NCBI GenBank assembly: GCA_938034385.1 | Contig: CALHLC010000012.1 | Location: forward strand, 1-64,000 | Length of the DNA: 64,000 nt | From: an uncultured Bacteriovoracaceae bacterium | Lineage (GTDB): Bacteria; Bdellovibrionota; Bacteriovoracia; Bacteriovoracales; Bacteriovoracaceae | Reading direction: 5' to 3' | In this document: piece after piece, positions 52,141 through 60,605 of the stretch | How positions within the stretch are numbered: the stretch's first letter is position 1 | How the letters are laid out: each line of letters begins with the position of its first letter | The notes under the pieces: generated by a model | What the model saw: only the letters and a program-made list of their open reading frames with translations | Told to the model about the DNA's origin: nothing | Database searches by the model: none | Program-made: the position numbers and the translations under genes

Positions 52141-52278
52141 TTAAGCCGCTTTATCAGTTTCTTCATTGTTTTGTTTTTTTCTTGGCAATTGAATGACCTC
52201 AGTCTGAATATTTTTCTTCTTGAGACTGAAGATTAAAAAAACGGGAAGAATCAATACTAATAAAATGATATAGTTCAT
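52141..52278 (-). CDS. Small single-pass membrane protein (45 residues)
   Basis: A 45-residue frame from ATG 52278 encodes MNYIILLVLILPVFLIFSLK, one transmembrane helix, followed by a charged tail (KKKNIQTEVIQLPRKKQNNE...). The tail reads as a normal protein. There is no clear ribosome site. It lies in the gap between the convergent-oriented exchanger gene end and the IMP dehydrogenase-like gene. The layout is like many small membrane proteins; it could also be chance. Confidence 0.45.
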   Translation of the reverse strand: MNYIILLVLILPVFLIFSLKKKNIQTEVIQLPRKKQNNEETDKAA

Positions 52279-52379
52279 ATGGTATGTTTTTCGGACGTTT
52301 AAGGTGAAAATATTACCTTCTCAGAGAACTCGAGTATTTTTCCTATTTTAAAAGCAGGGTAGTTTTGTTAGGTAATACT

Positions 52380-53456
52380 ATGAAGATTTTATCAACAACA
52401 AGCCTTTGTTATGACGATGTACTTATTTTACCTAATTTCTCAGAAGTAGTACCTGGAGAGGTAAAAACTGAATCTAGATTTTCAAAAAACATAACTTTAG
52501 AAATTCCTATAGCTTCTAGTGCGATGGATACAGTGACTGATGGAGCGATGGCCTCACAAATGGCTAAACTTGGTGGAATAGGAGTGATTCACAAAAACTA
52601 TTCAATTGAAGATCAAGTTCTTGAAGTTGTGAATGCAAAAATGAATGAGAACTTAAAGGTTGTTGCAGCTACTGGAGTAGGAGAGCAAGAATTTTTAAGA
52701 GCTCAGTCCTTAATAAGGGCAGGAGTTGATGCTTTAGTTATAGATACAGCTCATGGGCATTCAGTAGGTGTCATTGAACAAGTTAAAAAGTACAAAGAAG
52801 CTTTTGAAGTGGATATTATAGCAGGAAATGTTGCAACTGAGCAGGGAGCTAAGGCACTTGTTGAAGCAGGTGCAGATGCTGTTAAGATAGGAATAGGTCC
52901 TGGATCAATTTGTACGACTAGAGTGGTCGCAGGTATTGGAGTTCCGCAATTTCAAGCATTAGTAAATTGTTCTGAATATTTAAAATCAGTGAATATTCCA
53001 TTTATTGCAGATGGGGGAATTAGGCATTCCGGAGATATCGTTAAAGCTCTCGCTACAGGTGCAAGTTGCGTGATGTTAGGATCATTATTAGCTGGTTGTG
53101 ATGAAGCGGCCTCTGAGACTGTTATTCATGAAGGTGTTAAGTATAAAAGATATAGAGGGATGGGTTCTCTCACTGCGATGAGTATGGGATCGAAAGATAG
53201 ATACGGCCAAAGTGAAGTTCAGGAAAAGAAAAAACTTGTTCCTGAAGGGATTGAAGGGTTGATCGATTCTAAAGGACCATTGGGTGATTTTATTTATCAA
53301 TTAGTAGGGGGACTGAGATCTGGAATGGGATATGTCGGTGCAGCTAATTTAAAAGAATTATCTCAAAAAGCTCAGTTTATTAAAATCTCTTCAGCAAGTT
53401 TAAAGGAAAATCACCCACACAATATTTTAATTGATGTAGGTGCTCCTAATTATTAA
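52380..53456 (+). CDS. guaB: IMP dehydrogenase paralogue without CBS domains
   Basis: The 358-residue protein matches the IMPDH barrel: [25 protein letters not shown], the catalytic loop GPGSICTTR (Cys178), [18 protein letters not shown], and [29 protein letters not shown] runs directly into the barrel, so the usual tandem CBS domains are missing. The flap reads [14 protein letters not shown], where IMPDH has EGRVxYKG: the catalytic Arg is replaced by Leu294 and the following Tyr by Ser297. The protein may be an inactive or altered IMPDH, or act as a GMP-reductase-like or regulatory enzyme. ATG 52380 (AGG at -10) is preferred over an upstream TTG. Confidence 0.85.
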   Translation: MKILSTTSLCYDDVLILPNFSEVVPGEVKTESRFSKNITLEIPIASSAMDTVTDGAMASQMAKLGGIGVIHKNYSIEDQVLEVVNAKMNENLKVVAATGVGEQEFLRAQSLIRAGVDALVIDTAHGHSVGVIEQVKKYKEAFEVDIIAGNVATEQGAKALVEAGADAVKIGIGPGSICTTRVVAGIGVPQFQALVNCSEYLKSVNIPFIADGGIRHSGDIVKALATGASCVMLGSLLAGCDEAASETVIHEGVKYKRYRGMGSLTAMSMGSKDRYGQSEVQEKKKLVPEGIEGLIDSKGPLGDFIYQLVGGLRSGMGYVGAANLKELSQKAQFIKISSASLKENHPHNILIDVGAPNY

Positions 53457-53458
53457 TA

Positions 53459-55093
53459 TTACTTTGATGTTTTTATAAGGTCTGCTTCACTCATTTCGAC
53501 AGAACCATTAGTCATCCTCTTCTCGAAAATTCTAAGAACAGATCGACCTGTTTGATTTTTTTCATTTTCATAAACAAAAAATCTCATTTTATCATCGCCG
53601 TAAAAAACATTTATATCTTCAACTTTTACCTCATAACAGTTTTGTTGAGTAAATGGTCTATATTCAACATGCTTAACTGTGTATTTATGCGGCTTCAATC
53701 CAGGGATAGATTGATTATCTAACATAGGAGAAGTATTTAATTTTATTTCTTGAGCATTATTAACATTATCAAAGTCTGAATCAACTGTTGCTGCAGGAGG
53801 AGTTGGATTATTTTCATCATTCCTGGCCGTAGAAGGTAGAGCAAACTTATGTAATAGATGATCTGGAATACTATTCCCGTTTGAGTCCCACTTATATTCA
53901 TTTGTTGAGTATAGTCTTTCTTCACAGTCTGGAATTAAATCATTATCTGTATCTAATATTCCAACTTTATTAACTCCATCTTCCCAGCATCCAGTGAACT
54001 CAAAAGCATTCTCAGGATCACAAGCTTTATCTTTACATGGAAAGCCATCAGCACTAACTGCAGCCTCAGCCCCATCACTAATACCATTTTCATCACTATC
54101 AGCTTTGAGTGGATTTGATCCAAGTAAAATTTCCCACTTATCAGATAATAAATCACCATCAAGGTCTGAAACTAATTGTTTAGATTCAAGGTCCCAAATT
54201 GAGTTTACGTTTTCTAAAGTTACATCTAATAAAGTAGTTGAAACTTTCTTGAAAAAGACTCTTGTTAACTGATCATAATCAATGGTTCCACTTCCTGTAT
54301 CAAATGCGTAAAATTCACCTTTCCCAACATTAGCAAGTTCTTCTAATAAATCTCTTGCAATAGGTAAATCTTGATTTTTATAATAGTAACCAGTATTTAC
54401 ATTTAATGATTCAATTGCCTCTCCAACAATAGGGTTTACTGGTAAAGTCATAATTTGGTTTTGTAATTTATTAAAAATTTGTGAATATGGAGGACCATCA
54501 TCAGTTGGAACTCCATCAGATAATACAACGACAACATACTTTGAAGTAATTAATGGAATTTCTTTAGCTTCCGCTTCTTCAATTGCTTTTTGAGCATCAG
54601 CTTCAATAATATTTAAAACGGCATCTTCCCACTTTAAATATGGAGTTCCTCCACCATCACTTGTAGCTCCTTTTTGTGTTGAAACAACATTAGCAAAGTC
54701 AGCATTTGTTTTAACAAAAGGTGCATCAGGTCCATTTAAAGCTCCTGGGGCAACGTCAGCTGAGTCTCCAGCAAATTCAATTAAACTAAAATATTCATAG
54801 GGATTATCATCTCTATCATTTAACCAATTTACTAGAGAGTCATATCTTTGAGATCTATCGGGGTCTGTAGCATCACGATTATTTGATGGTCCAGCATTAG
54901 ATCCTGAAATATCTAAAACAAATAAAAACTTAACTTTTTGTTCTATTAATGAGGGATCCAGTGTACAGAAATCAAAGACTGCTTCACCTACTTTTGGTTC
55001 TATAGGCTTTTGAGCATCTATAGTAGCATCTAGACTTCTTTGGCCACAGGCCAACACGAAGGTCATTAAAAAGAGTGCATAAATTATTTTCAT
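53459..55093 (-). CDS. VWA-domain lipoprotein with thrombospondin type 3-like repeats
   Basis: I choose ATG 55093, preceded by AAGGAAG, giving a lipoprotein signal MKIIYALFLMTFVLAC (Cys16); the product is 544 residues. A VWA domain follows (about residues 54-300) with MIDAS DISGS (Asp61) and GGGTPYLKWEDA. Then come several calcium-binding repeats of the DxDxDxxxD type: DLDGDLLSDKWE, DTDNDLIPDCEE, DSNGNSIPDH and DSDFDNVNNAQE. It probably mediates adhesion or protein binding at the cell surface in a metal-dependent way. Convergent to the IMPDH-like gene with 2 bp between stops. Confidence 0.85.
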   Translation of the reverse strand: MKIIYALFLMTFVLACGQRSLDATIDAQKPIEPKVGEAVFDFCTLDPSLIEQKVKFLFVLDISGSNAGPSNNRDATDPDRSQRYDSLVNWLNDRDDNPYEYFSLIEFAGDSADVAPGALNGPDAPFVKTNADFANVVSTQKGATSDGGGTPYLKWEDAVLNIIEADAQKAIEEAEAKEIPLITSKYVVVVLSDGVPTDDGPPYSQIFNKLQNQIMTLPVNPIVGEAIESLNVNTGYYYKNQDLPIARDLLEELANVGKGEFYAFDTGSGTIDYDQLTRVFFKKVSTTLLDVTLENVNSIWDLESKQLVSDLDGDLLSDKWEILLGSNPLKADSDENGISDGAEAAVSADGFPCKDKACDPENAFEFTGCWEDGVNKVGILDTDNDLIPDCEERLYSTNEYKWDSNGNSIPDHLLHKFALPSTARNDENNPTPPAATVDSDFDNVNNAQEIKLNTSPMLDNQSIPGLKPHKYTVKHVEYRPFTQQNCYEVKVEDINVFYGDDKMRFFVYENEKNQTGRSVLRIFEKRMTNGSVEMSEADLIKTSK

Positions 55094-55457
55094 AATAACT
55101 TCCTTTTGTACTGACTTAATCGGTCGGATAAATAAATACTTAAATGCGCGCAGAGATTTCTTCGATTTTTGAGATGATTGAGACAACATATTCTAACCTT
55201 TTTGCCCGATAACTTTAATCTGCAAGGGCGTTGTAAGTTATAGGTATTAAATCACAGTCTAAGAAAATTTAAGGAAAGACTGACTTTTACTAATAATTTA
55301 AACTACTTAGAATCGAGTATGATTTAAAGTGAGTTTTTATGTATTGCCAATAATTTATTGCAAGGGGATGATTTACTAAAAAGGATGTAATTTTTATTGG
55401 AAAGAGCACATCTCTTGAGTTTTTGAACTAATATGGACGAAAATTTGAAGGAAAGTC
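55094..55457. other. Intergenic region without a recognised gene
   Basis: The 364-bp gap between the VWA lipoprotein start (minus) and the next lipoprotein start (plus) is A+T-rich. I see no convincing ORF, RNA gene or repeat in it. It must hold divergent promoters. AAGGAAAG before ATG 55458 is the ribosome site of the right-hand gene. Confidence 0.5.
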
Positions 55458-55973
55458 ATGAAAAACATAATTTTAATAATTTTAATTACTCTAGTAGCTT
55501 GTAAAAATACTCCATTTGATGACAAAAAAGGCAGTAGAGACGCTAGCGATAGAGGAAAAGGGATTACTACTAAAGTACCTGAGCCGATTAATTCAAATGA
55601 GCCTTCAAGTCCAACTACTACAAAGCCTGAAGTTGAAAAGTTGATAGATAAAAAAGATTTTGAAGGTATGGTAAGAGCCGAAAAAAATTATCTTTTAGAT
55701 CAGAAAGTAAAACTTCATGAAGAAAAGAAGAAAAAATTGAATATCTGTGATATAGATACTGTAACTTTTGAAAAAGAGAGCTGTATTGCTTTATTAAACT
55801 CTCTCTTAATTACTACAAGAAATGTGAATATCGTTTCTGATCACCTTCTGAGTTTATTACTTGGAGATAGTCGTAGAAGTGAGATCGAAGAATTAAGTGA
55901 TTCAACCTATACATTTTATAGAGAGTATAAAGAGAGATTAAAAATAGTCTCAGAGCTAAAACAAGAACAGTAA
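55458..55973 (+). CDS. Small lipoprotein, unknown
   Basis: The 171-residue protein has a lipoprotein signal MKNIILIILITLVAC (Cys15), preceded by AAGGAAAG. A disordered Pro/Ser/Thr/Lys spacer (about residues 20-60, with SPTTTKPEVEK) leads into a helical, charged domain with two cysteines (NICDIDT and SCIALLNS). No known family. The Thr/Pro spacer resembles those of other lipoproteins in this window. Confidence 0.7.
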   Translation: MKNIILIILITLVACKNTPFDDKKGSRDASDRGKGITTKVPEPINSNEPSSPTTTKPEVEKLIDKKDFEGMVRAEKNYLLDQKVKLHEEKKKKLNICDIDTVTFEKESCIALLNSLLITTRNVNIVSDHLLSLLLGDSRRSEIEELSDSTYTFYREYKERLKIVSELKQEQ

Positions 55974-55976
55974 TTC

Positions 55977-56138
55977 TTATTTTTTAGTATTAACCTTATT
56001 AAAAACAGCTTTCAAACTCCTCACTTTCAATGGAATAAAACTCTTAGGTTTTTTCATTGAATTTGTTGGTTTAAGAGTAGCTACTTTAACAGAAGCAGAT
56101 TTTTTTGAGTTTTGTAATGTTGTATGTTGTTTTTTCAT
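55977..56138 (-). CDS. Small basic protein (53 residues)
   Basis: A minus-strand frame from ATG 56138, with AAAGGAAATT at proper distance, encodes 53 residues: MKKQHTTLQNSKKSASVKVA... ending KVNTKK. The protein is very basic (Lys-rich), without signal or membrane helix. It ends 3 bp from the convergent lipoprotein gene. It could bind nucleic acid, but no family is recognised. The good ribosome site makes it more likely real than chance. Confidence 0.5.
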   Translation of the reverse strand: MKKQHTTLQNSKKSASVKVATLKPTNSMKKPKSFIPLKVRSLKAVFNKVNTKK

Positions 56139-56366
56139 AATAATTTCCTTTAAAGCTCTTAAAACTTAAAAGAAATCTATTATGAGAGGCTCAGAAGTAG
56201 ATTTAACTAAGTTTTAAGAATTGAATCCTTTTATAGTAATCAATATCTTCTCCTTTTAGGGTTTTCAAGCTCTTTTACATTTAGTAAAAAAACTCTGTAT
56301 TAAGTACAATTATAACATATATCGGCATATTTGATAAATTCTTAAATAGTCGAAAAAAGGTTCAGG

Positions 56367-57986
56367 TTGAGTAAAAACCCTTATTCATTATTAAGATTTG
56401 ATCAAGAAAAGCTATCTCTTGAGCAATACCTCGATTCTGGTAAAGAGCTCTCAAATATTCCTTTATGGCCTCTATACTTTATTATTAGAAATGGTACCTC
56501 TCAGGAAATCTCAAGAGCGATGCCCATGCTTAGTTCAAATCAAAGAGAGTTTTTAATTGATTTAGATTGTTGGGATAAACAAGATTACGACCTTGAGAGC
56601 TTTGAGAAATGGTTAGAAATTATTTATTCAACTCAAGATTTAAAACTTTGTGGAGAGTTTGTTACTAATGATAATTTTAAGCTCTATTTAAAAGGAAAGT
56701 TTAATATCTATTCCTTTGATAATGAACATCCCGTTTATCCTGATCATGATAACTTTTTTATTACAGATGATTTTTCTTTTCTTATTGAGTATGAAGAGAA
56801 CTTTAAATTAGTCGATGAATTCAAATACTTAATGACAAATTTTTACGCTCAACTTGGAGTAGAGAAGAGTCAACTTGAGTTGATGACTATTATTTCTGAT
56901 AGTTACTTTGATATTCAGGAAACTGAATATAATTTAAAAAGAGGTCGCTTGGATGATGTTGGTTATGTTGATTATTATGAAGCTCTTAAAGCAAATCAAA
57001 TTCTCAGTCTTCAAAAAATAGAAAAACTCATTGATGCTAGATTAAAGAAATCTTATATCGCCACAGAGGTTGATGAACAAAGTAATTTCGAAGGTTATAA
57101 ATTAGAAGCAACAAAGAAGTTTGATTCTATTGAAGATGAAATCAAAGCAGAGCTTATAAAAGTTGAGGATGAAAAAGTGTTAAAGTTTCTTCCTATTGAT
57201 TATATTAGGACTCTCAATGCTAGATTCTCCTTGAATTCAAGTTTAAAAAAAGAAGATAAAGATTTGATGAATGACTCTCTTGAAACTCAAGGCCATATTG
57301 CTTTAGCATTTGATTACCTTAAAGATCATTTAAAGACTCAATTAAATGAAAAAAGCCTTTTTAAGTATTTTAGTTTCAAAGATCTCGCTCTGATTGGAAG
57401 GTCCTTAGTTGAACATCAAATTGTTTTGATTAAAAAAGTTTTGAAAAACTGTAACCTTTCAAGAGAAGATTATTTCCTTGGAGATTTCTTTATTATCTTT
57501 TTGCAAGATCTCTTTGATATGAATCGAAAGATAAAAATCCATGGTGAAATCCAAAATATTTCAACTTTAGAAAAATATAGATACTTTAAGAATAAGTCGG
57601 ATTTACTTTTAGATCTTGCTCCTCTTATGAAAAATTTCAAAAGTGAACTAGCAAGCTTTAAAGACTTAGAATATTTAAATTATAGTTTTGATGAAATCGA
57701 CTTTGAGGCCCTCTTTTTAACAAAGTATCTTAAGTTTCAATTGAAAATCGACTCTAAGAGCTATGGAATCAGTGTTGAGGAGTTTAAAAAGTTCATAAGT
57801 AATCCTGATCTAATAAATGATGAAGCAAGAAAGAACTTTATAACTAGTTATAAACTCGATATTGTTGATGAAATAGAGCTCTATCTAGAAGAAGTATTAA
57901 AAGATCACTTCACACATCTATTCAAAGAGAATGTCGACGATTCTGAACTCAAATTCACAAGTGGTGTTTTAATTAAAAAAGTTTAA
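56367..57986 (+). CDS. DUF6178-like cytoplasmic protein
   Basis: The 539-residue protein starts at TTG 56367, with AAAAGG six bases before. There is no signal or membrane segment. The block LWPLYFIIRNGTSQEISRAM... LDLDCWDKQDYDLESFEKWL near residues 32-90 resembles DUF6178 proteins from Deltaproteobacteria-type genomes (LYYLIKEVG... DLDLW). The rest is helical and acidic. Function unknown. Its stop overlaps the convergent hemE gene by 4 bp. Confidence 0.6.
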   Translation: MSKNPYSLLRFDQEKLSLEQYLDSGKELSNIPLWPLYFIIRNGTSQEISRAMPMLSSNQREFLIDLDCWDKQDYDLESFEKWLEIIYSTQDLKLCGEFVTNDNFKLYLKGKFNIYSFDNEHPVYPDHDNFFITDDFSFLIEYEENFKLVDEFKYLMTNFYAQLGVEKSQLELMTIISDSYFDIQETEYNLKRGRLDDVGYVDYYEALKANQILSLQKIEKLIDARLKKSYIATEVDEQSNFEGYKLEATKKFDSIEDEIKAELIKVEDEKVLKFLPIDYIRTLNARFSLNSSLKKEDKDLMNDSLETQGHIALAFDYLKDHLKTQLNEKSLFKYFSFKDLALIGRSLVEHQIVLIKKVLKNCNLSREDYFLGDFFIIFLQDLFDMNRKIKIHGEIQNISTLEKYRYFKNKSDLLLDLAPLMKNFKSELASFKDLEYLNYSFDEIDFEALFLTKYLKFQLKIDSKSYGISVEEFKKFISNPDLINDEARKNFITSYKLDIVDEIELYLEEVLKDHFTHLFKENVDDSELKFTSGVLIKKV

Positions 57987-59002
57987 ATACCTTGAATAAA
58001 CTCTACTGCTCTTCTCACATTTTCTTCAGGAGTTTTAGGTAATACACCATGCCCAAGTCCAGCAACCCATTTCTTTTTTAACTCAGGATGCTCTTGCATT
58101 TTAGTCGTAAAGGTCTGTAGATTCTTCTCTAAATCTTCCCATGGTAGATGTAACCAAACTGGATCAATATTACCTTGAACATAATAGTCCTTGCCTAGAG
58201 TCTTTAGAGCATCGACAAGGTCAATACGCCAATCAATTCCTAGAACATCAATTGATTTTGCCTGAAGGTTTTCTAAAAATCTAAGGTGAGTCTGCTTAGT
58301 ATAATAAATAATTTTCTTATCAGGATGCTTTGCTTTCACGCTATCAGCAATTTGATTAATCACTGGTTTAATAAATCGCATATAATCTTCAAATCCAAGT
58401 TCACCCACTGCAGTATCGAATAAACAGATAGCATCAGCTCCAGCATTTAATTGCATAGAGATATTTTCTAAAAGGTTAGGGAGCAATATATCCAAGAATC
58501 TCTGCCACCTTCCATCATATAATCCAGTTTTTGAAGCAATGAGTGAACCTTTATGTCCACCTTCAGTGGCATAGGTATAAAGAGTAAACGGAGCACCAAC
58601 AAATCCAAGAAGAGTCACATCTTTTGGAAGTTTTTCTTTTAATAATGAACAAGTATCAGATTGAAATTTATAAAAAGTATTAGCAGGCTCTATGATTTTA
58701 ACTTTTTTGTATTGATCAGCATTGCTTAAATAAGTCTCAAGTTTTGGTGGCCCATCATTATAGTGAAGTCCAAGATTCATCTGCTCTAGAGGAAATAATA
58801 AATCAGAAAACATAATGGCAGCGTTAAACTTAAAATCCTCAATTGGACCAAGAGTTACTTCACAGGCAAGTTCTGGGTTCTTACAAAGCTCCATAAAGGA
58901 GTGTTTCTTTCTAAAGCCCTGATAATGCCAATGATATCTTCCGGCCTGTCTCATAAACCATACGGGTTGCATTCCATTTTCTCTTTGTTCAAAAATATTC
59001 AT
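57983..59002 (-). CDS. hemE: Uroporphyrinogen decarboxylase
   Basis: The 339-residue protein matches HemE: PVWFMRQAGRYHWHYQGFR at the N-terminus (the catalytic Arg pair), AAIMFSDLLFPLEQMNLGL (conserved Asp), GFVGAPFTLYTYATEGG, and C-terminal GLGHGVLPKTPEENVRR. It decarboxylates the four acetate side chains of uroporphyrinogen III to give coproporphyrinogen III. It is the last gene of the minus-strand hem run, 3 bp after the response regulator gene. Confidence 0.96.
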   Translation of the reverse strand: MNIFEQRENGMQPVWFMRQAGRYHWHYQGFRKKHSFMELCKNPELACEVTLGPIEDFKFNAAIMFSDLLFPLEQMNLGLHYNDGPPKLETYLSNADQYKKVKIIEPANTFYKFQSDTCSLLKEKLPKDVTLLGFVGAPFTLYTYATEGGHKGSLIASKTGLYDGRWQRFLDILLPNLLENISMQLNAGADAICLFDTAVGELGFEDYMRFIKPVINQIADSVKAKHPDKKIIYYTKQTHLRFLENLQAKSIDVLGIDWRIDLVDALKTLGKDYYVQGNIDPVWLHLPWEDLEKNLQTFTTKMQEHPELKKKWVAGLGHGVLPKTPEENVRRAVEFIQGI

Positions 59003-59005
59003 CGT

Positions 59006-59701
59006 CTATTCCTTAATTATTAATTTATATCCTATGGCCCTTATTGATTGTATCTCTAATACATTAGAATCATCCGTCTCAGCCCACTTTCTAAGTTTCA
59101 CTATATAATTATCAACTGTTCTATTTGATGGATAACTATCTTCTCCCCAAACACTATTAATAATTTCATCCCTAGATAATACTCTATGTTTATTAATATA
59201 GAGAAGCTCTAATATCGCACATTCCTTTTGAGATAGGTCAATAAAAGTCCCGTCGGCGTCTTGAACTTGATAATTTGAAAAGAAAATCCTTAATTTACCA
59301 ACACCAATTTCATCAGGTAGGTTTCTAAGTTTTTGATCTAATTTTAAAATTCTATTTAACCTAAGTTCAAGCTCTTTTAGTTCAAAAGGTTTAACGATAT
59401 AATCTTGAGCTCCAAGTTCAAGCCCTTGAAGCCTAATTTGTGGATCATTTTGTGCTGATAAAAATAAGAATAAACATTCACTATTAATCGATCTCATCTC
59501 TTTAGCTAAATCAAGTCCACTTCCATCAGGAAGCCCAATGTCTAAAAGGCTTACCTTTATATCTTTATGGTTTTTAACAAAATAAGATTTGGCATCATTA
59601 TAAGTTTTAAACAAATGAGATTCAAAACCTTTTGATTTTAAATAATCGTTAAGAATTTCACCTAAAGATTCTTCGTCTTCAACAATAACAACCTTATACA
59701 T
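59006..59701 (-). CDS. OmpR-family response regulator
   Basis: The 231-residue protein has an N-terminal receiver domain with acidic pocket EDEES, phosphoacceptor Asp54 (SLLDIGLPDGSG), LFLSAQND and VKPFELKEL (conserved Lys). A C-terminal winged helix follows (LSQKECAILELLYINKHRVL ... RTVDNYIVKLRKW). It should bind DNA as a phosphorylated dimer. It pairs with the upstream kinase (8-bp overlap) and lies between hemL and hemE, so heme genes may be its targets. Confidence 0.93.
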   Translation of the reverse strand: MYKVVIVEDEESLGEILNDYLKSKGFESHLFKTYNDAKSYFVKNHKDIKVSLLDIGLPDGSGLDLAKEMRSINSECLFLFLSAQNDPQIRLQGLELGAQDYIVKPFELKELELRLNRILKLDQKLRNLPDEIGVGKLRIFFSNYQVQDADGTFIDLSQKECAILELLYINKHRVLSRDEIINSVWGEDSYPSNRTVDNYIVKLRKWAETDDSNVLEIQSIRAIGYKLIIKE

Positions 59702-60605
59702 TTGAGGCCTGGTAACTTAATTCTATACTAAGCTCGTGTTCGTTATTCATTTTAAATAATCCATTCATTCGTTCAGTGAACTTTTTGACTAAGTATAACC
59801 CAATCCCTGTACCTTGATGAGAATTATGTTTATAAAATAATTGTCCTAACTTATGAGTTTCACCTGAAAATTGACCTCCATCACTATATTTGAGAGTGAT
59901 AAAATCTTTACCTTGATAATTTAACTCATCTAAATCAATAGAGACCTGCTTATTCTTTGAATGCTTTAAAGTATTTTCGATTAAGTTTCTAAGAATAATT
60001 TTGAGTGCGTATTGATCAATTAAGACATCACTGGATTGAGTATTATCTTTGAGCACGCATTTTAATTCCTTGTCTGGATGTTTAGAGAAAATATTTTGTA
60101 TAAATCTTTTAAGATTAATACATTCCATATTTAAATAGCCAGACAGTTCTAATTTTGAAAGTTGCAGCATATTATCAAAACGATCCTCTAATTCATAACT
60201 ACCAGCATTTAAGAAATTTAAGCTTTTATTAACTTGGGGATTATTATTATCTTTTAATAAATCAAGTAAGAATTGAGTTTGAAGTCTTACATTTGCCAGG
60301 GGAGTTTTCAATTCATGTGTAAGTCCAGTGAAAAACTTTTGAAGACCGTCATTTTTTCTCTGATCTTTAAAGAATAAAAAAACGACTAAAGAAGTTGCGG
60401 CTACCAGAAGCAGCAAGAAAAAACTTCCTTCCCATTTGAGCATTCGATAGAGGTTTGAACTAAAAACCGATTCGATTTGTTGATCATTAAGAATACTAGC
60501 TAACTTATAAGCGACATATAACCACCATGAACCCATTGCTAAAACAATGAAGAGCCAAATGATGGTTGCACTATAGAGCCATTTTCTGTTTTTATTTAAC
60601 TCCAT
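59694..60605 (-). CDS. Membrane histidine kinase
   Basis: The 303-residue kinase has two N-terminal transmembrane helices (about residues 10-35 and 61-79) with a short periplasmic loop of about 25 residues. The dimerisation box is FFTGLTHELKTPLANVR with phospho-accepting His97. The catalytic domain has the N box LRNLIENTLKHS, a degenerate G1 (KYSDGG), and G2 GTGIGLYLVKKF. The small sensor loop suggests sensing in or near the membrane. It overlaps hemL by 10 bp and the response regulator gene by 8 bp. Confidence 0.9.
   Translation of the reverse strand: MELNKNRKWLYSATIIWLFIVLAMGSWWLYVAYKLASILNDQQIESVFSSNLYRMLKWEGSFFLLLLVAATSLVVFLFFKDQRKNDGLQKFFTGLTHELKTPLANVRLQTQFLLDLLKDNNNPQVNKSLNFLNAGSYELEDRFDNMLQLSKLELSGYLNMECINLKRFIQNIFSKHPDKELKCVLKDNTQSSDVLIDQYALKIILRNLIENTLKHSKNKQVSIDLDELNYQGKDFITLKYSDGGQFSGETHKLGQLFYKHNSHQGTGIGLYLVKKFTERMNGLFKMNNEHELSIELSYQASNV

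Noticed and set aside
53743-54272. Several ORFs on both strands inside the VWA lipoprotein gene
   Set aside because: The VWA and calcium-repeat frame explains the coding; the other frames lack starts with ribosome sites and known motifs.
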